Part shown: positions 9,073-17,557 of the stretch, in pieces | How positions within the stretch are numbered: the stretch's first letter is position 1 | Layout of the letters: each line of letters begins with the position of its first letter | NCBI GenBank assembly: GCA_009785615.1 | Contig: WQVX01000017.1 | Location: forward strand, 1 to 32,421 | Source: Defluviitaleaceae bacterium | GTDB lineage: Bacteria > Bacillota > Clostridia > Lachnospirales > WQUN01 | Direction: 5' to 3' | DNA: 32,421 bases | The notes under the pieces: model-generated | What the model was told of the DNA's origin: nothing | Seen by the model: only the letters and a program-made list of their open reading frames with translations | Databases searched by the model: none | Position numbers and translations under genes: made by a program

Positions 9073-10368
9073 ATGAAAAAACTTAAATTACATACCCCAA
9101 ATGGTCTAAATGATATACTCCCTAAGACCTACCAGCGCAAACGATCTGTAGAGCGTAAGATTGAATCTATCTTCGAGCAGTATGGTTATGAGTTTGTATC
9201 CGGTCCTACACTGGAATATTTGTCAGTTTTTGAGGGTAAAGGTAGTATCTCTGCTACAGAGATATATAAGTTGGAAGATAGAAACGGTGAAATACTGGCG
9301 TTGCGCCCGGATATGACACCTGCCTTGGTTCGTATGGTGACAACTCATAACTTGATAGAAGGTTATGGCTCATCATCAGACCCTGTTCGTTTATGTTATA
9401 TCGAAAAATCCTTCCGAAATCATGAAAATTACCAAAACAAAGAAAATGAATTTAGTCAGGCAGGTGCAGAATTAATGGGAGTTTCTTCTCCTGAAGCAGA
9501 TGCGGAGCTGATAGCCCTGGCTATACAAGGATTATTAGCAACAGGACTGGCTAATTTTCGGGTTGATATAGGGCATGTGGACTTTTTGTCGGGAGTACTT
9601 GCTGAACTGGACACAGCTTTATCAGAATCTGATCGTCAAGACTTTATTAACCATATAATTAATCGGGATTATATGGAGGCTGAGGCTATAGCAGACAAGG
9701 TAAGCCATATTGCACCGGCAGGATCATTGCTGTCAGACCTTACACAGCTAAACGGTGGAGTTGATATGCTAAAAGATATTGAATCCTTGATATCGGATTC
9801 AAACACATTAGCTAAACATGCTTTAAAACATCTTGAAGAAGTGTACTCAATTTTGCAAGATCAAAATTTAGCCCGGTATGTTTTGCTGGATTTGAGCATG
9901 TCAGGGCAATTAGATTACTATACAGGTATAGTATTTAAAGGGTATGCAAAAGGAAGTGGTACGCCGGTAGTAGATGGCGGACGATATGACAAACTTTTAG
10001 CGGCTTTTAATGCAAAAAGACGTTCAATCCCGGCAATAGGTTTTGGTATCAAAATAGAAGGATTGCTTGATGCATTAACCGCCCAAAATATAGACTTTGA
10101 ATATGAATCCACATATACTTTATTGGCCTATAATGAGAATGCCCGCTCCGCAGCTTTAACTACAGGTGATATTATGCGCAAACAAGGCTTACGTATAGAA
10201 AACACTTTAATATGCGGAGATTTGGAAGCACAAAAAGCCTATGCTTTGCGAAGAAAATTAAAAGGAATATTGTACTTTAATGATCCGGAAACGGTACTGC
10301 TGGTTGGCTTAGAGACAGGGCAAGAGGAAAAAGTGGCAGTAGAAGAGTTGAAAAATCCAAAAAGCTAG
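9073..10368 (+). CDS. hisZ: ATP phosphoribosyltransferase regulatory subunit
   Basis: The 431-residue protein is a catalytically inactive histidyl-tRNA synthetase paralogue that pairs with short-form HisG in the first step of histidine synthesis and gives it histidine feedback control. Class II synthetase features are visible: LRPDMTPALVRMV (motif near residue 78), the motif-2 region SFRNHENYQNKENEFSQAG, and motif-3-like GGRYDKLLAAF. HisZ rather than HisS is chosen because of the PNGLNDILP start, the FxQAG signature and lack of an anticodon-binding domain of normal type. The gene uses an AAAGGCGGTG ribosome site. hisB follows 42 bases later, but hisG and the rest of the pathway are not in the window. 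Confidence 0.88.
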   Translation: MKKLKLHTPNGLNDILPKTYQRKRSVERKIESIFEQYGYEFVSGPTLEYLSVFEGKGSISATEIYKLEDRNGEILALRPDMTPALVRMVTTHNLIEGYGSSSDPVRLCYIEKSFRNHENYQNKENEFSQAGAELMGVSSPEADAELIALAIQGLLATGLANFRVDIGHVDFLSGVLAELDTALSESDRQDFINHIINRDYMEAEAIADKVSHIAPAGSLLSDLTQLNGGVDMLKDIESLISDSNTLAKHALKHLEEVYSILQDQNLARYVLLDLSMSGQLDYYTGIVFKGYAKGSGTPVVDGGRYDKLLAAFNAKRRSIPAIGFGIKIEGLLDALTAQNIDFEYESTYTLLAYNENARSAALTTGDIMRKQGLRIENTLICGDLEAQKAYALRRKLKGILYFNDPETVLLVGLETGQEEKVAVEELKNPKS

Positions 10369-10410
10369 TAAAAATCCATAGAAAATTTTCAAAAATTTAG
10401 GAGGGATATT

Positions 10411-10959
10411 ATGCGTTTAGCTTCAATTGTGCGTAAAACTGAAGATACAGATATTTCCGTGGATCTTAATCTTGATGGTAGTGGCACATTTACTGCTGAC
10501 ATGCCTACAGTATTTTTTAAAAACATGCTTGCTCAGATAGCTAAACATGGTCTTTTTGACATGCAGCTACATGTTGTTGGTGACACAGATATAGATGGAC
10601 ACCATTCAGTGGAAGATACCGGCACTGTTCTTGGGCAGTCATTTTCCCATGCTTTAGGAGAAAAAAACGGAATTAACAGATATGGTAATGCAATGATTCC
10701 GCTTAATGATGCGCTGGTACTTTGTTCAATAGATTTATCCGGGAAACCTTATCTACACTTTGATGTAAACTTTACAACACCACGCTTAGGTGACATGGAT
10801 ACAGAACTAGTACAAGAATTTTTCCGAGCCATAAGCATTCATGGGGGAATGACCTTGCACATAAAGGTACTTCATGGGGAAAACAACCATCATATAGCAG
10901 AGGCTATATTTAAAGCTTTTGGCAAAGCCCTGTGCGAAGCGGTAAGCATAGGCGGTTGA
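10411..10959 (+). CDS. hisB: Imidazoleglycerol-phosphate dehydratase homologue, divergent
   Basis: The 182-residue protein is clearly HisB family (dehydration of imidazole glycerol phosphate, sixth step of histidine synthesis). Two di-manganese motifs are present: GHHSVED (His64, His65, Glu68) and NHHIAEAIFKAFG (His160, His161, Glu164). Two normal features are missing. The family motif F-[LF]-x-HML reads FFKNML, so the conserved metal-ligand His is Asn38. The chain also ends at ISIGG-like residues (VSIGG) without the usual DPR...STKG tail that closes the active site. The gene has a GGAGGG ribosome site and follows hisZ closely, so it is probably expressed. It may be a weak enzyme, a structural paralogue, or a protein with a changed job. 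Confidence 0.85.
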   Translation: MRLASIVRKTEDTDISVDLNLDGSGTFTADMPTVFFKNMLAQIAKHGLFDMQLHVVGDTDIDGHHSVEDTGTVLGQSFSHALGEKNGINRYGNAMIPLNDALVLCSIDLSGKPYLHFDVNFTTPRLGDMDTELVQEFFRAISIHGGMTLHIKVLHGENNHHIAEAIFKAFGKALCEAVSIGG

Positions 10960-11011
10960 ATACACTAAAAAATTATAAAAACTAACTCTAAATAATAAAA
11001 GGACATGCAAC

Positions 11012-11081
11012 AAAAAAGCCCTCTTTCATAGGATAGCAGTATCACCGATGCACTTAGTGCAGCAAAATGGGAGGGTTTTTT
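11012..11081 (+). promoter_or_regulatory. Leader hairpin burying the ribosome site of the microprotein gene
   Basis: AAAAAAGCCCTC (11012-11023) pairs with GAGGGTTTTTT (11071-11081) with one bulged G. The right arm contains the GGGAGGG ribosome site (11069-11075) and ends one base before the ATG at 11082. An inner hairpin (11049-11053 with 11057-11061) lies in the loop. The same structure could also act as a terminator. Translation of the microprotein is thus likely gated by folding. Confidence 0.5.
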
Positions 11082-11264
11082 ATGCATAATCCGGGCGCAG
11101 GCTTCCAGCCAGACACATGTGGTGGTTCAAGCGATACGATGATGCTACTACTACTTATGATGATGATGAATCCATCTATGAGTGGTGGCGGTGGAGCTAC
11201 CGGCGACAACAGTATGATGATGTTACTATTAATGATGATGATGTCCGGCGGTCGCATGTTTTAG
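11082..11264 (+). CDS. Met/Leu-rich microprotein (60 aa)
   Basis: A 60-residue product with 16 Met and 7 Leu. It contains two similar blocks, MMLLLLMMMM (20-29) and MMMLLLMMMM (45-54), separated by a Gly/Ser spacer (MSGGGGATGDNS), after an N-terminal Gly/Pro-rich part with one Cys. Each block is about 10 residues, long enough for a hydrophobic hairpin but short for a membrane span. I do not recognise a named family. ATG 11082 is chosen over ATG 11067 because GGGAGGG lies between them. Possible roles include membrane association, metal or copper binding, or a methionine sink for oxidants; none is proven. Repeated ATG codons make the DNA low in complexity, so coding is likely but not certain. 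Confidence 0.6.
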   Translation: MHNPGAGFQPDTCGGSSDTMMLLLLMMMMNPSMSGGGGATGDNSMMMLLLMMMMSGGRMF

Positions 11265-11288
11265 ACAAAAATCTGTTTGCAGTGTCAA

Positions 11289-11339
11289 CGGGCGATGTTG
11301 GTAACCGGCAAGTTTCTGCCGTTTGCCGTCGTTCGCCCG
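11289..11339 (+). other. Nested hairpin after the microprotein gene
   Basis: An outer 7-bp stem CGGGCGA/TCGCCCG (11289-11295 with 11333-11339) encloses a 5-bp hairpin (11306-11310 with 11317-11321). It is GC-rich relative to its surroundings and has no U-run, so a structured 3' UTR or a processing site is more likely than a terminator. Confidence 0.45.
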
Positions 11340-11372
11340 GCAAGGCTGCAACCAATAACTACAAGGTATTGC

Positions 11373-11765
11373 ATGAATGCAGAGTTGTTATATGAACATA
11401 CTGACCTTAAAACATTGTTGGGAAGCATTGGAGAAAACCACCGATACATAAAAATACTTTTGAAAACAAAATCTAATAATATAAAAGAAATTCAATCTGT
11501 AATGGATGAAAAAGCCCGTACCAAAACTCCCTTAAACGAAGGACAACAGCGCGTTTTTTATGAGTTTATCGGCTTACATGCCAAAGAGGGAGGCAACTTG
11601 CAAAAATCCTTAATGCGCATAGAGTACATCCAAAATATTCTACATAATGAAAATACTCAACCTTTTAAATTAGCACTGTTATTATTGCAAAAACATCAAG
11701 ATAGCGCGATTAAAAGCCTGCGCCGTATGATTACATCTTGCCAGCAAACGCTTAATGTATTATAA
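11373..11765 (+). CDS. Hypothetical helical protein (130 aa)
   Basis: The product is predicted almost entirely helical and charged, with Leu/Ile spacing that suggests a small helical bundle (for example YIKILLKTKSNNIKEIQSVM and FKLALLLLQKHQDSAIKSL). No family is recognised. There is no signal peptide or membrane segment. ATG 11373 is chosen as start: AAGG lies just upstream and the region before it has a GC-rich hairpin with unlikely coding. A longer in-frame start at 11277 is possible but runs through that hairpin. It lies between the Met-rich microprotein and a large regulator and has its own strong terminator. Confidence 0.55.
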   Translation: MNAELLYEHTDLKTLLGSIGENHRYIKILLKTKSNNIKEIQSVMDEKARTKTPLNEGQQRVFYEFIGLHAKEGGNLQKSLMRIEYIQNILHNENTQPFKLALLLLQKHQDSAIKSLRRMITSCQQTLNVL

Positions 11766-11771
11766 AAAATT

Positions 11772-11829
11772 AAAAGGCTATTGCAAAACCACAAAAAATG
11801 GGGAGCAATAGCCTTTTTTGCTGGATTTT
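11772..11829 (+). terminator. Rho-independent terminator
   Basis: A 13-bp perfect stem (11772-11784 with 11815-11827) ends in TTTTTT. It closes the transcript that carries the 130-residue protein gene. Confidence 0.85.
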
Positions 11830-11970
11830 CGGATAATTCCTCATAACATACCTTCAATAAATTCACAAAAATGTCGATAAATAGGTAAAAAGGCTAGGGT
11901 AAAACAACAGAAATTGAACAATATCGGATTTGTGTAGCATATAGGGTTAGAAGCATGGGGGCGATGGATT

Positions 11971-13884
11971 ATGCCAAGTTATGAAAAAAACGCTATGATA
12001 ACGCTTATTCGTGTTCGACAAAACATGAAACAAGAATATGTAATGGGTCATACTGCTGCTTCAGACGGATTAGGAGGAACCATGTCCCGCTACGAAAATA
12101 ACCGTCAAGAGCCGCGTATGAAGGTTTTTAAAGGCTTGATGGAGACAATGCGTATGCCTATAGAAGCATTTTTTTGTCCTCATTTTGAGGATCAGCCCAT
12201 GGAAGTAGTTGTTCAGCGACCTTACATCCTTAACCTTTTGGATATCGCAGAAAACAATCCATCTGCACATGATGAAGCTGCACGCAGGGTGGAGGCATTA
12301 TCTTCTATGAAAGGTTTTGATGTAGGGCTTAACAGGCAATTTATATTAAGCTGCCAAGCCCGGCTAAACGAGTTGACACAGAAGAACCCCACTGACACTT
12401 TGTTACTTGTAAAAGAGGGAATGGCCATTACATACAAAAATTTTGATGAGCATTCTTTTGATGGTGCCGGCTTAATACTTGAAGAGCCTAGATTATTGCA
12501 TACTTTGGCATCAGCATATCAACGCAGAGGGGATACAGCAGATGCTATTGCACTATTGAAACGTATACAAAAAGGCATTGAAAGTCTACCAAAAGATGAT
12601 CATGAAAAAGACAAGCAGTTAGCACCTCTTATGCTAAATCTTTCAAAATACCTTATACAAAATTCGCAATATGAAGATGCATTGGAAACATGTATACAAG
12701 GAAATGAAGTTTCTATCAGACGCAACAGAGGTAGATACACAGCAGATTTTGCGTACTGCAAAGCCCTTAGTATGCACAGTTTAGGAAATCCTAATGAGTG
12801 TAGAAAGCAACTGATATTGGCTCATAGCGGATATATTTTATTGCATGAAACAGAAAAAGCTGAGCTTGTTAAGATAAAGGCAAAGGAGTTGGGCTTAGAT
12901 TTTGATACTTACAATACAGAAAGCATCATCATTGATAAGCCAAACTATACATTGGGGTTTGGAGAATTGCCGGATCGTACAAATATTGGGAATATGCTTC
13001 GTTTTATGCATGAACAGACAGGCATGAGCTTAGAGGCTTTGTGCCATGGTATTTGCAGCAAAAGCAATTTTTCTAAATTGATAATTGGAAAAATTGGAGT
13101 ACATGTATATCACTTAGAACCTATTATGCAACGCCTGGGGCGAGACATTAATTTTTATGCTAATACCTTTCTATCTGCAAATGATTTTAAAGAAAAGCAG
13201 ATGCGAGACGAAGTGAATATAATGATAATTACTCGTAAATATGAATCGGCAGCAAAATTACTTATTGAGCTGGAAAAAGGGAAAGCCTACCAAAAAGGAG
13301 TAAATCTACAATTTGTCAAAAGTGCATGGGCAACAATTGCAGCCAACAAAGATGGAAACACTCTTGATTATTTAAATATGCTAAAAGAAGCGATAGCAGT
13401 CACTATGCCGGGCTTTAATGAAAAAGAAGTAAATAATTACAGATTTAGCTACAATGAAATTATTCTTATTAACAAAATGGGGAATTATTACTGCGAAACA
13501 GAAGAACTTGAACGAGGAATCCGCCTATTTGAACGCCTTATGGAAAGCATGGACAAATATTACGTAGATGAAACAGAAAAAATAAGGACATATACCATGA
13601 TTTTGTACAATTACTCCAACTTTCTTGAACATATGGGACGAAATATGGAGGCTTTAAAATTTGCAAAAAAAGGAATGATGTTAGATGTAAAACATCAACG
13701 ACTAAACCTTTTACCCAGTTTTGCAGATAACATTGGATGTTCTTTATACAATATCGGGAAAAAAAAAGAAAGTGTTCCCTATTTTGCATTAGCTTACCGA
13801 GGATCAGAATTACTGGGTAAAATCCATAACCAACAAGCAACTGCAAATTTTGTACGGGAACACCTTGGAATTACCTTTGATTGA
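11971..13884 (+). CDS. Large regulator with two HTH-TPR modules
   Basis: The 637-residue cytoplasmic protein has two similar halves. Each starts with an XRE-like helix-turn-helix region (about residues 8-70, with MSRYENNRQEP; and about 335-400, with NMLRFMHEQTGMSLEALCHGI and SNFSKLIIGK) and continues with TPR-like helical repeats (about 130-300 and 410-630, for example YEDALETCIQGNEVSIRRN and MEALKFAKKGMMLD). HTH plus TPR is the layout of RRNPP-type peptide-sensing regulators (Rgg, PlcR), which have about 300 residues and one module. This protein looks like a fused dimer of that type. The first HTH is cleaner than the second. No cognate pheromone gene is recognised next to it. It ends 7 bases from the convergent collagen-like gene. 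Confidence 0.7.
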   Translation: MPSYEKNAMITLIRVRQNMKQEYVMGHTAASDGLGGTMSRYENNRQEPRMKVFKGLMETMRMPIEAFFCPHFEDQPMEVVVQRPYILNLLDIAENNPSAHDEAARRVEALSSMKGFDVGLNRQFILSCQARLNELTQKNPTDTLLLVKEGMAITYKNFDEHSFDGAGLILEEPRLLHTLASAYQRRGDTADAIALLKRIQKGIESLPKDDHEKDKQLAPLMLNLSKYLIQNSQYEDALETCIQGNEVSIRRNRGRYTADFAYCKALSMHSLGNPNECRKQLILAHSGYILLHETEKAELVKIKAKELGLDFDTYNTESIIIDKPNYTLGFGELPDRTNIGNMLRFMHEQTGMSLEALCHGICSKSNFSKLIIGKIGVHVYHLEPIMQRLGRDINFYANTFLSANDFKEKQMRDEVNIMIITRKYESAAKLLIELEKGKAYQKGVNLQFVKSAWATIAANKDGNTLDYLNMLKEAIAVTMPGFNEKEVNNYRFSYNEIILINKMGNYYCETEELERGIRLFERLMESMDKYYVDETEKIRTYTMILYNYSNFLEHMGRNMEALKFAKKGMMLDVKHQRLNLLPSFADNIGCSLYNIGKKKESVPYFALAYRGSELLGKIHNQQATANFVREHLGITFD

Positions 13885-13891
13885 AATGATC

Positions 13892-15667
13892 CTACCTTAC
13901 TAATATGAGAATAGTATCTTCGCTCAGCCTTTCAAGCACACGATAGCCTTTTCCTGATGGACTGTGTGTAGCTATTCCAATAGCATTATGTTGGCAAAAG
14001 CCATTTTCTCTACCGGTTCCATCATCACGTACAATTAATTTGCCCATCATACCAACAGGTGCCCATTCTTGGCGATCAAGCCTTGTAACATAAGTTAACC
14101 CGGGGTCGTAGTTAGGATTGAGTATAGGGACATATTCACGAGTAGAAACTTCTCTTGTGTGTCTTAGTGGCATTGGAGGTATATCAATGCCATTTTTATG
14201 TGCCTCTTTTACGGCCTTATGCCACTCTTCCATCTCATCTTCATCGAAATAGTGATGTTCATGTGTTACATTAACATATTCGTGTATTTTTGCGCCAAAC
14301 TTATCACGCAAATACATATCTGACCAACCGGTACCATGAGCATCACCAATTATAGATGGAGTACCGGATACTACGCCCAAAATATAATCATCGTGTGGAT
14401 TTGCAAAACGTATCTTTTTACCGTTTAAAGTAACAAAGTATCCTCTTCTATCTTCATTAAGCGGGTTTCCATCTAACCATTCAAACATTTCGGCATAGTC
14501 GGCACCCCCACTAGTAAATGATGATGACGCATGGCCAATCCCACCATATTCAAAGCGGAAGGCATTGCTTCTTAATCCTGTAGCAGAGTTTCCATTGCCA
14601 ATAACTAACATATTAGTTATTGTATCAAGTGCTGAAGCCACATTTAGTACTCCAATTGCAGTTTCATAAGTTCCGTTTGAAATAGTATTGTAATTAAATG
14701 CGGCAGATGAAAATCCAACTGATTGCGATAAAGTTCCAAGTGCCATGGAGCTATTTCCGGATGCTACTGTTTGAAATCCTATAGCAAAACTATCTTGTCC
14801 GGATGCTGTTGTGGTATCTCCCATAGCACTGGAAGCTGACCCGGATGCTGTTGTCTGAATTCCTGAAGCAAAGGGGGCAAATTGCCCTGATGCAACAGTT
14901 TGAGTTCCCAAAGCAATACCGTCTTGTCCTATCGTATATGAGCTTGATTCTACTGTGGAGCCAATTTGACGCAGCGAATTTGTTCCGTTGCCATCAAGGA
15001 GGTTAAGTAATCCATTAGAGCCTGTAGCACCTGTATTGCCTTGTAAGCCAGTCGCGCCTGTAGCACCTTTTAAACTAGTTAGCCAATCAATTTCTATTCC
15101 ACTGAAACCATTATCAACTGCAATTTCATAAGCTGATTTGCCCGTGGCACCAGGTTCTCCCATTGGACCGGTATCACCTATAGGGCCAATTTCTCCGGTT
15201 GGCCCTATGTTACCTTGAATACCCTGATGACCTTGAGGACCCGGACATCCTTGAGGGCCTTGTTTTCCTTCAGGGCCTTCAGGGCCAATTGAACCTTCCG
15301 GCCCTATAGGCCCTTGGGATCCTTGAGATCCTTCCGGTCCCATTGGCCCTTGAATTCCCGCAGGCCCATTGTCTCCTTTGGGTCCGGCAGGGCCACGAGG
15401 TCCAACAGGGCCTGCAACACCCGGATTCCCTTTTACACCTTGAGGCCCTTGGAAGCCCGGATCTCCTTGCGGGCCAATATCGCCGCGTACACCTTGCGGC
15501 CCTTGCAAACCTAACGCACCCATTGCACCCCTCGGACCTACAGGCCCGGGACATCCTTGATCCCCTTTAAGCCCTGTGTTTCCTGTGTCACCTTTAGGGC
15601 CACGTAATCCCTGATTACCTTGTGGGCCTGCCGGGCCTTGAGGACCGGGACAGCCTATTTTTGACAT
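13892..15667 (-). CDS. Collagen-like protein with YadA-type repeats and Peptidase_G2 chaperone
   Basis: The 591-residue protein has three parts. Residues 5-178 form 58 unbroken Gly-X-Y triplets with GCP at Cys6, Cys39 and Cys141. Next is a short phage-tail-type linker ([13 protein letters not shown] and [11 protein letters not shown]), then YadA-head-like 14-residue repeats such as [11 protein letters not shown] and [13 protein letters not shown]. The C-terminal 200 residues match Peptidase_G2, the self-cleaving intramolecular chaperone of phage neck-appendage proteins ([35 protein letters not shown]). These parts together suggest a trimeric fibre that folds with its chaperone and then releases it. 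No signal peptide is visible, so it could be spore-surface, phage-derived or exported in another way. Start follows AAGGAGG. Confidence 0.85.
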   Translation of the reverse strand: MSKIGCPGPQGPAGPQGNQGLRGPKGDTGNTGLKGDQGCPGPVGPRGAMGALGLQGPQGVRGDIGPQGDPGFQGPQGVKGNPGVAGPVGPRGPAGPKGDNGPAGIQGPMGPEGSQGSQGPIGPEGSIGPEGPEGKQGPQGCPGPQGHQGIQGNIGPTGEIGPIGDTGPMGEPGATGKSAYEIAVDNGFSGIEIDWLTSLKGATGATGLQGNTGATGSNGLLNLLDGNGTNSLRQIGSTVESSSYTIGQDGIALGTQTVASGQFAPFASGIQTTASGSASSAMGDTTTASGQDSFAIGFQTVASGNSSMALGTLSQSVGFSSAAFNYNTISNGTYETAIGVLNVASALDTITNMLVIGNGNSATGLRSNAFRFEYGGIGHASSSFTSGGADYAEMFEWLDGNPLNEDRRGYFVTLNGKKIRFANPHDDYILGVVSGTPSIIGDAHGTGWSDMYLRDKFGAKIHEYVNVTHEHHYFDEDEMEEWHKAVKEAHKNGIDIPPMPLRHTREVSTREYVPILNPNYDPGLTYVTRLDRQEWAPVGMMGKLIVRDDGTGRENGFCQHNAIGIATHSPSGKGYRVLERLSEDTILILVR

Positions 15668-15869
15668 ATAATTTTCCTCCTTAAATTCTAAAGATAATTT
15701 ACTTATACTATTAAGTTAGTACTAAATTGTCCTTTAGTATGTTATTCCATGATGTTCTAAAAGTTACTGAACATCTAATATAGCACTTTGACTTTTGGAG
15801 GGATAAGCTGTTAAACTACATATATTAGTGGACGGGTCTACACTATCCAATTGAAATGAGGTATATGTT

Positions 15870-16706
15870 ATGAGATATTTTGATGCACACTCGCATTATA
15901 CAGACAGGAAATTTAACAGAGACAGGCATGAGCTTTTTGTTGAGATGCAAAAAGAAGGGGTTGCATATGTCGTTGATTGTTTTGGAGCAAAAGAGATGAA
16001 TCTTGGTTTGTCACTTGCAAAGAAACACAATTTTTACTATATGTGCATTAATGCTTGGGATCATTATGGCAAAGATGATTTAGATATTAACATTGAATCT
16101 AATGTATCGCTTATTGATAAGCTGGTCGATGAAACTGTAATAAAACTGAAAAAGCTCTGTGCCGAAAATAAAAAAATTGTGGGCTATGGCGAATGTTGGA
16201 TGGACTTTCGTCGAACAGAAAAAACACCCGACGAAGTGCGAAAGGCAGCATTTTGGTTAAGTAAAGACCTTGAAGTAGCACGAAAAGTTGGTCTGCCTGC
16301 GGTAATACACTCCGGCAATGCCGACCAAGAATCCTTTGATGTAATTAAAAAGACCGATATGCCCGATTATGACTTTGGCAAGGGTATGATGCACTGTTAT
16401 CTTGGGCCACCAAAAATGGCCTTAGATTATATAGACATGGGTTATCTTATTAGCGTAACAGGCTTGGTAACACACCGATCCGCCCGTGGCAAAAATCTGG
16501 TGGAAGTGGTAAAGCAAGTGCCGTTAACACATATGATTATAGAAACAGATTGCCCATATCTTACGCCTGAGCCATTTCGGGATAGACGAAATGATTCGAG
16601 CTTATTAAAGCTGACTGTAGAAGCAATTGCCGACATTAAAAGTGTTTCACCGGAGGAAGTGGCAGAGCTTACAACTGCTAATGCAAAGGCGTTTTATCGG
16701 ATTTAA
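15870..16706 (+). CDS. TatD-family metal-dependent hydrolase
   Basis: The 278-residue cytoplasmic enzyme is an amidohydrolase-fold TIM barrel. Metal ligands are in place: His7 and His9 in DAHSHYTD, Glu108 in GYGECWMD, His147 in PAVIHSGNAD, His175 in MMHCYLG, and Asp227 in IETDCPYLTPEP. TatD proteins are DNases or D-aminoacyl-tRNA-related hydrolases in other bacteria; the substrate here is open. The start follows TGAGG at good distance. Its last four bases overlap the end of the convergent birA gene. It differs somewhat from housekeeping TatD (HSHYTD, ECWMDF), so it may be a paralogue. Confidence 0.85.
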   Translation: MRYFDAHSHYTDRKFNRDRHELFVEMQKEGVAYVVDCFGAKEMNLGLSLAKKHNFYYMCINAWDHYGKDDLDINIESNVSLIDKLVDETVIKLKKLCAENKKIVGYGECWMDFRRTEKTPDEVRKAAFWLSKDLEVARKVGLPAVIHSGNADQESFDVIKKTDMPDYDFGKGMMHCYLGPPKMALDYIDMGYLISVTGLVTHRSARGKNLVEVVKQVPLTHMIIETDCPYLTPEPFRDRRNDSSLLKLTVEAIADIKSVSPEEVAELTTANAKAFYRI

Positions 16707-17557
16707 GAACCAACAAAGCTTCTTATACTAACTTCCCCCGCAGACAATGTAATAACATCTCCTGATTCATTTTTTACAAGTAGTTTCCCCATATCATCTA
16801 TATCCAAAACTGTAGCTTCGTAAGGATTTTCAGTACCTTCCACTCGTACTTTTTTCCCCAGTATGAACAACCTTTGCCTATACCCCTCTATTATTTCTTT
16901 TGAAGTATAAGTGGGGTTAAGCATACGATTTATTATCTCTGCTGCTAGTTGATTACGGGTGATAAGAAGGTTTTCCTTATCAAAATCAAAGATGGAACCA
17001 ACAATACCTTCAAGTTCTACAGGGAGGTCAGTAGTAGCAGTAAAATTTATACCAATACCTACTACAATCCATTGCAAAGTGCCGCTTTCATCAGTAACAG
17101 CCTCCGTTAGAATGCCACCAATTTTTTTTCTGTCCAAAAAAACATCGTTTACCCATTTAATTTGGGGAATTTTTTTTGTAGTAGATGATACATTGCAAAT
17201 GGACTCTATTGCCTCACAAACAACTACCCCGGTAAATACAGTTACTAAAGAGATATCAACAGGCCAAATAGGATAAGGTCGTAAAATAAAAGTCATATAT
17301 ATCCCATGACCGAGAGGAGAAAAAAAACTGCGGCCATATCGACCGCGTCCTCCTGTTTGAACATTCGCTAATATAACGGTGCCGTGTTCTGCATTCAAAG
17401 CTACCATTTCTTTAGCAACATTATTAGTGGAATCTACACTATCGTATATTTTCAGATTACAATTTTCCACTTTTAAAAGGGGCAATATGCCCCTTTTGGA
17501 TATTGTATCGATATAATTATTTAAGCAGCATTCGCTGTTATAAAATGATTTATTCAT
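16703..17557 (-). CDS. birA: Biotin--[acetyl-CoA carboxylase] ligase, HTH-less
   Basis: The 284-residue enzyme makes biotinyl-AMP and attaches biotin to carrier proteins. The catalytic domain has STNNVAKEM, the adenylate loop GGRGRYGRSFFSP and IKWVNDVFLDRKKIGGILTE, followed by the C-terminal SH3-like domain ending around GEVSIRSF. An N-terminal stretch of about 35 residues is too short for the wHTH repressor domain of bifunctional BirA, so regulation of biotin genes by this protein is unlikely. The ATG overlaps the glmM stop as ATGA, suggesting coupled translation. The 3' end overlaps the convergent tatD gene by four bases. Confidence 0.9.
   Translation of the reverse strand: MNKSFYNSECCLNNYIDTISKRGILPLLKVENCNLKIYDSVDSTNNVAKEMVALNAEHGTVILANVQTGGRGRYGRSFFSPLGHGIYMTFILRPYPIWPVDISLVTVFTGVVVCEAIESICNVSSTTKKIPQIKWVNDVFLDRKKIGGILTEAVTDESGTLQWIVVGIGINFTATTDLPVELEGIVGSIFDFDKENLLITRNQLAAEIINRMLNPTYTSKEIIEGYRQRLFILGKKVRVEGTENPYEATVLDIDDMGKLLVKNESGDVITLSAGEVSIRSFVGS

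Noticed and set aside
11054-11257. 67-codon minus-strand frame rich in Ile/Ser
   Set aside because: Mirror image of the ATG-rich microprotein gene; the plus strand has the ribosome site.
11117-11395. 92-codon plus-strand frame overlapping the microprotein
   Set aside because: Alternative frame of the same low-complexity repeat; no ribosome site, and composition (DDD, YDD) follows from ATGATG repeats.
15279-15554. Open frames on both strands in the collagen-coding DNA
   Set aside because: Arg/Cys-rich shadow frames caused by the Gly-X-Y codon periodicity.
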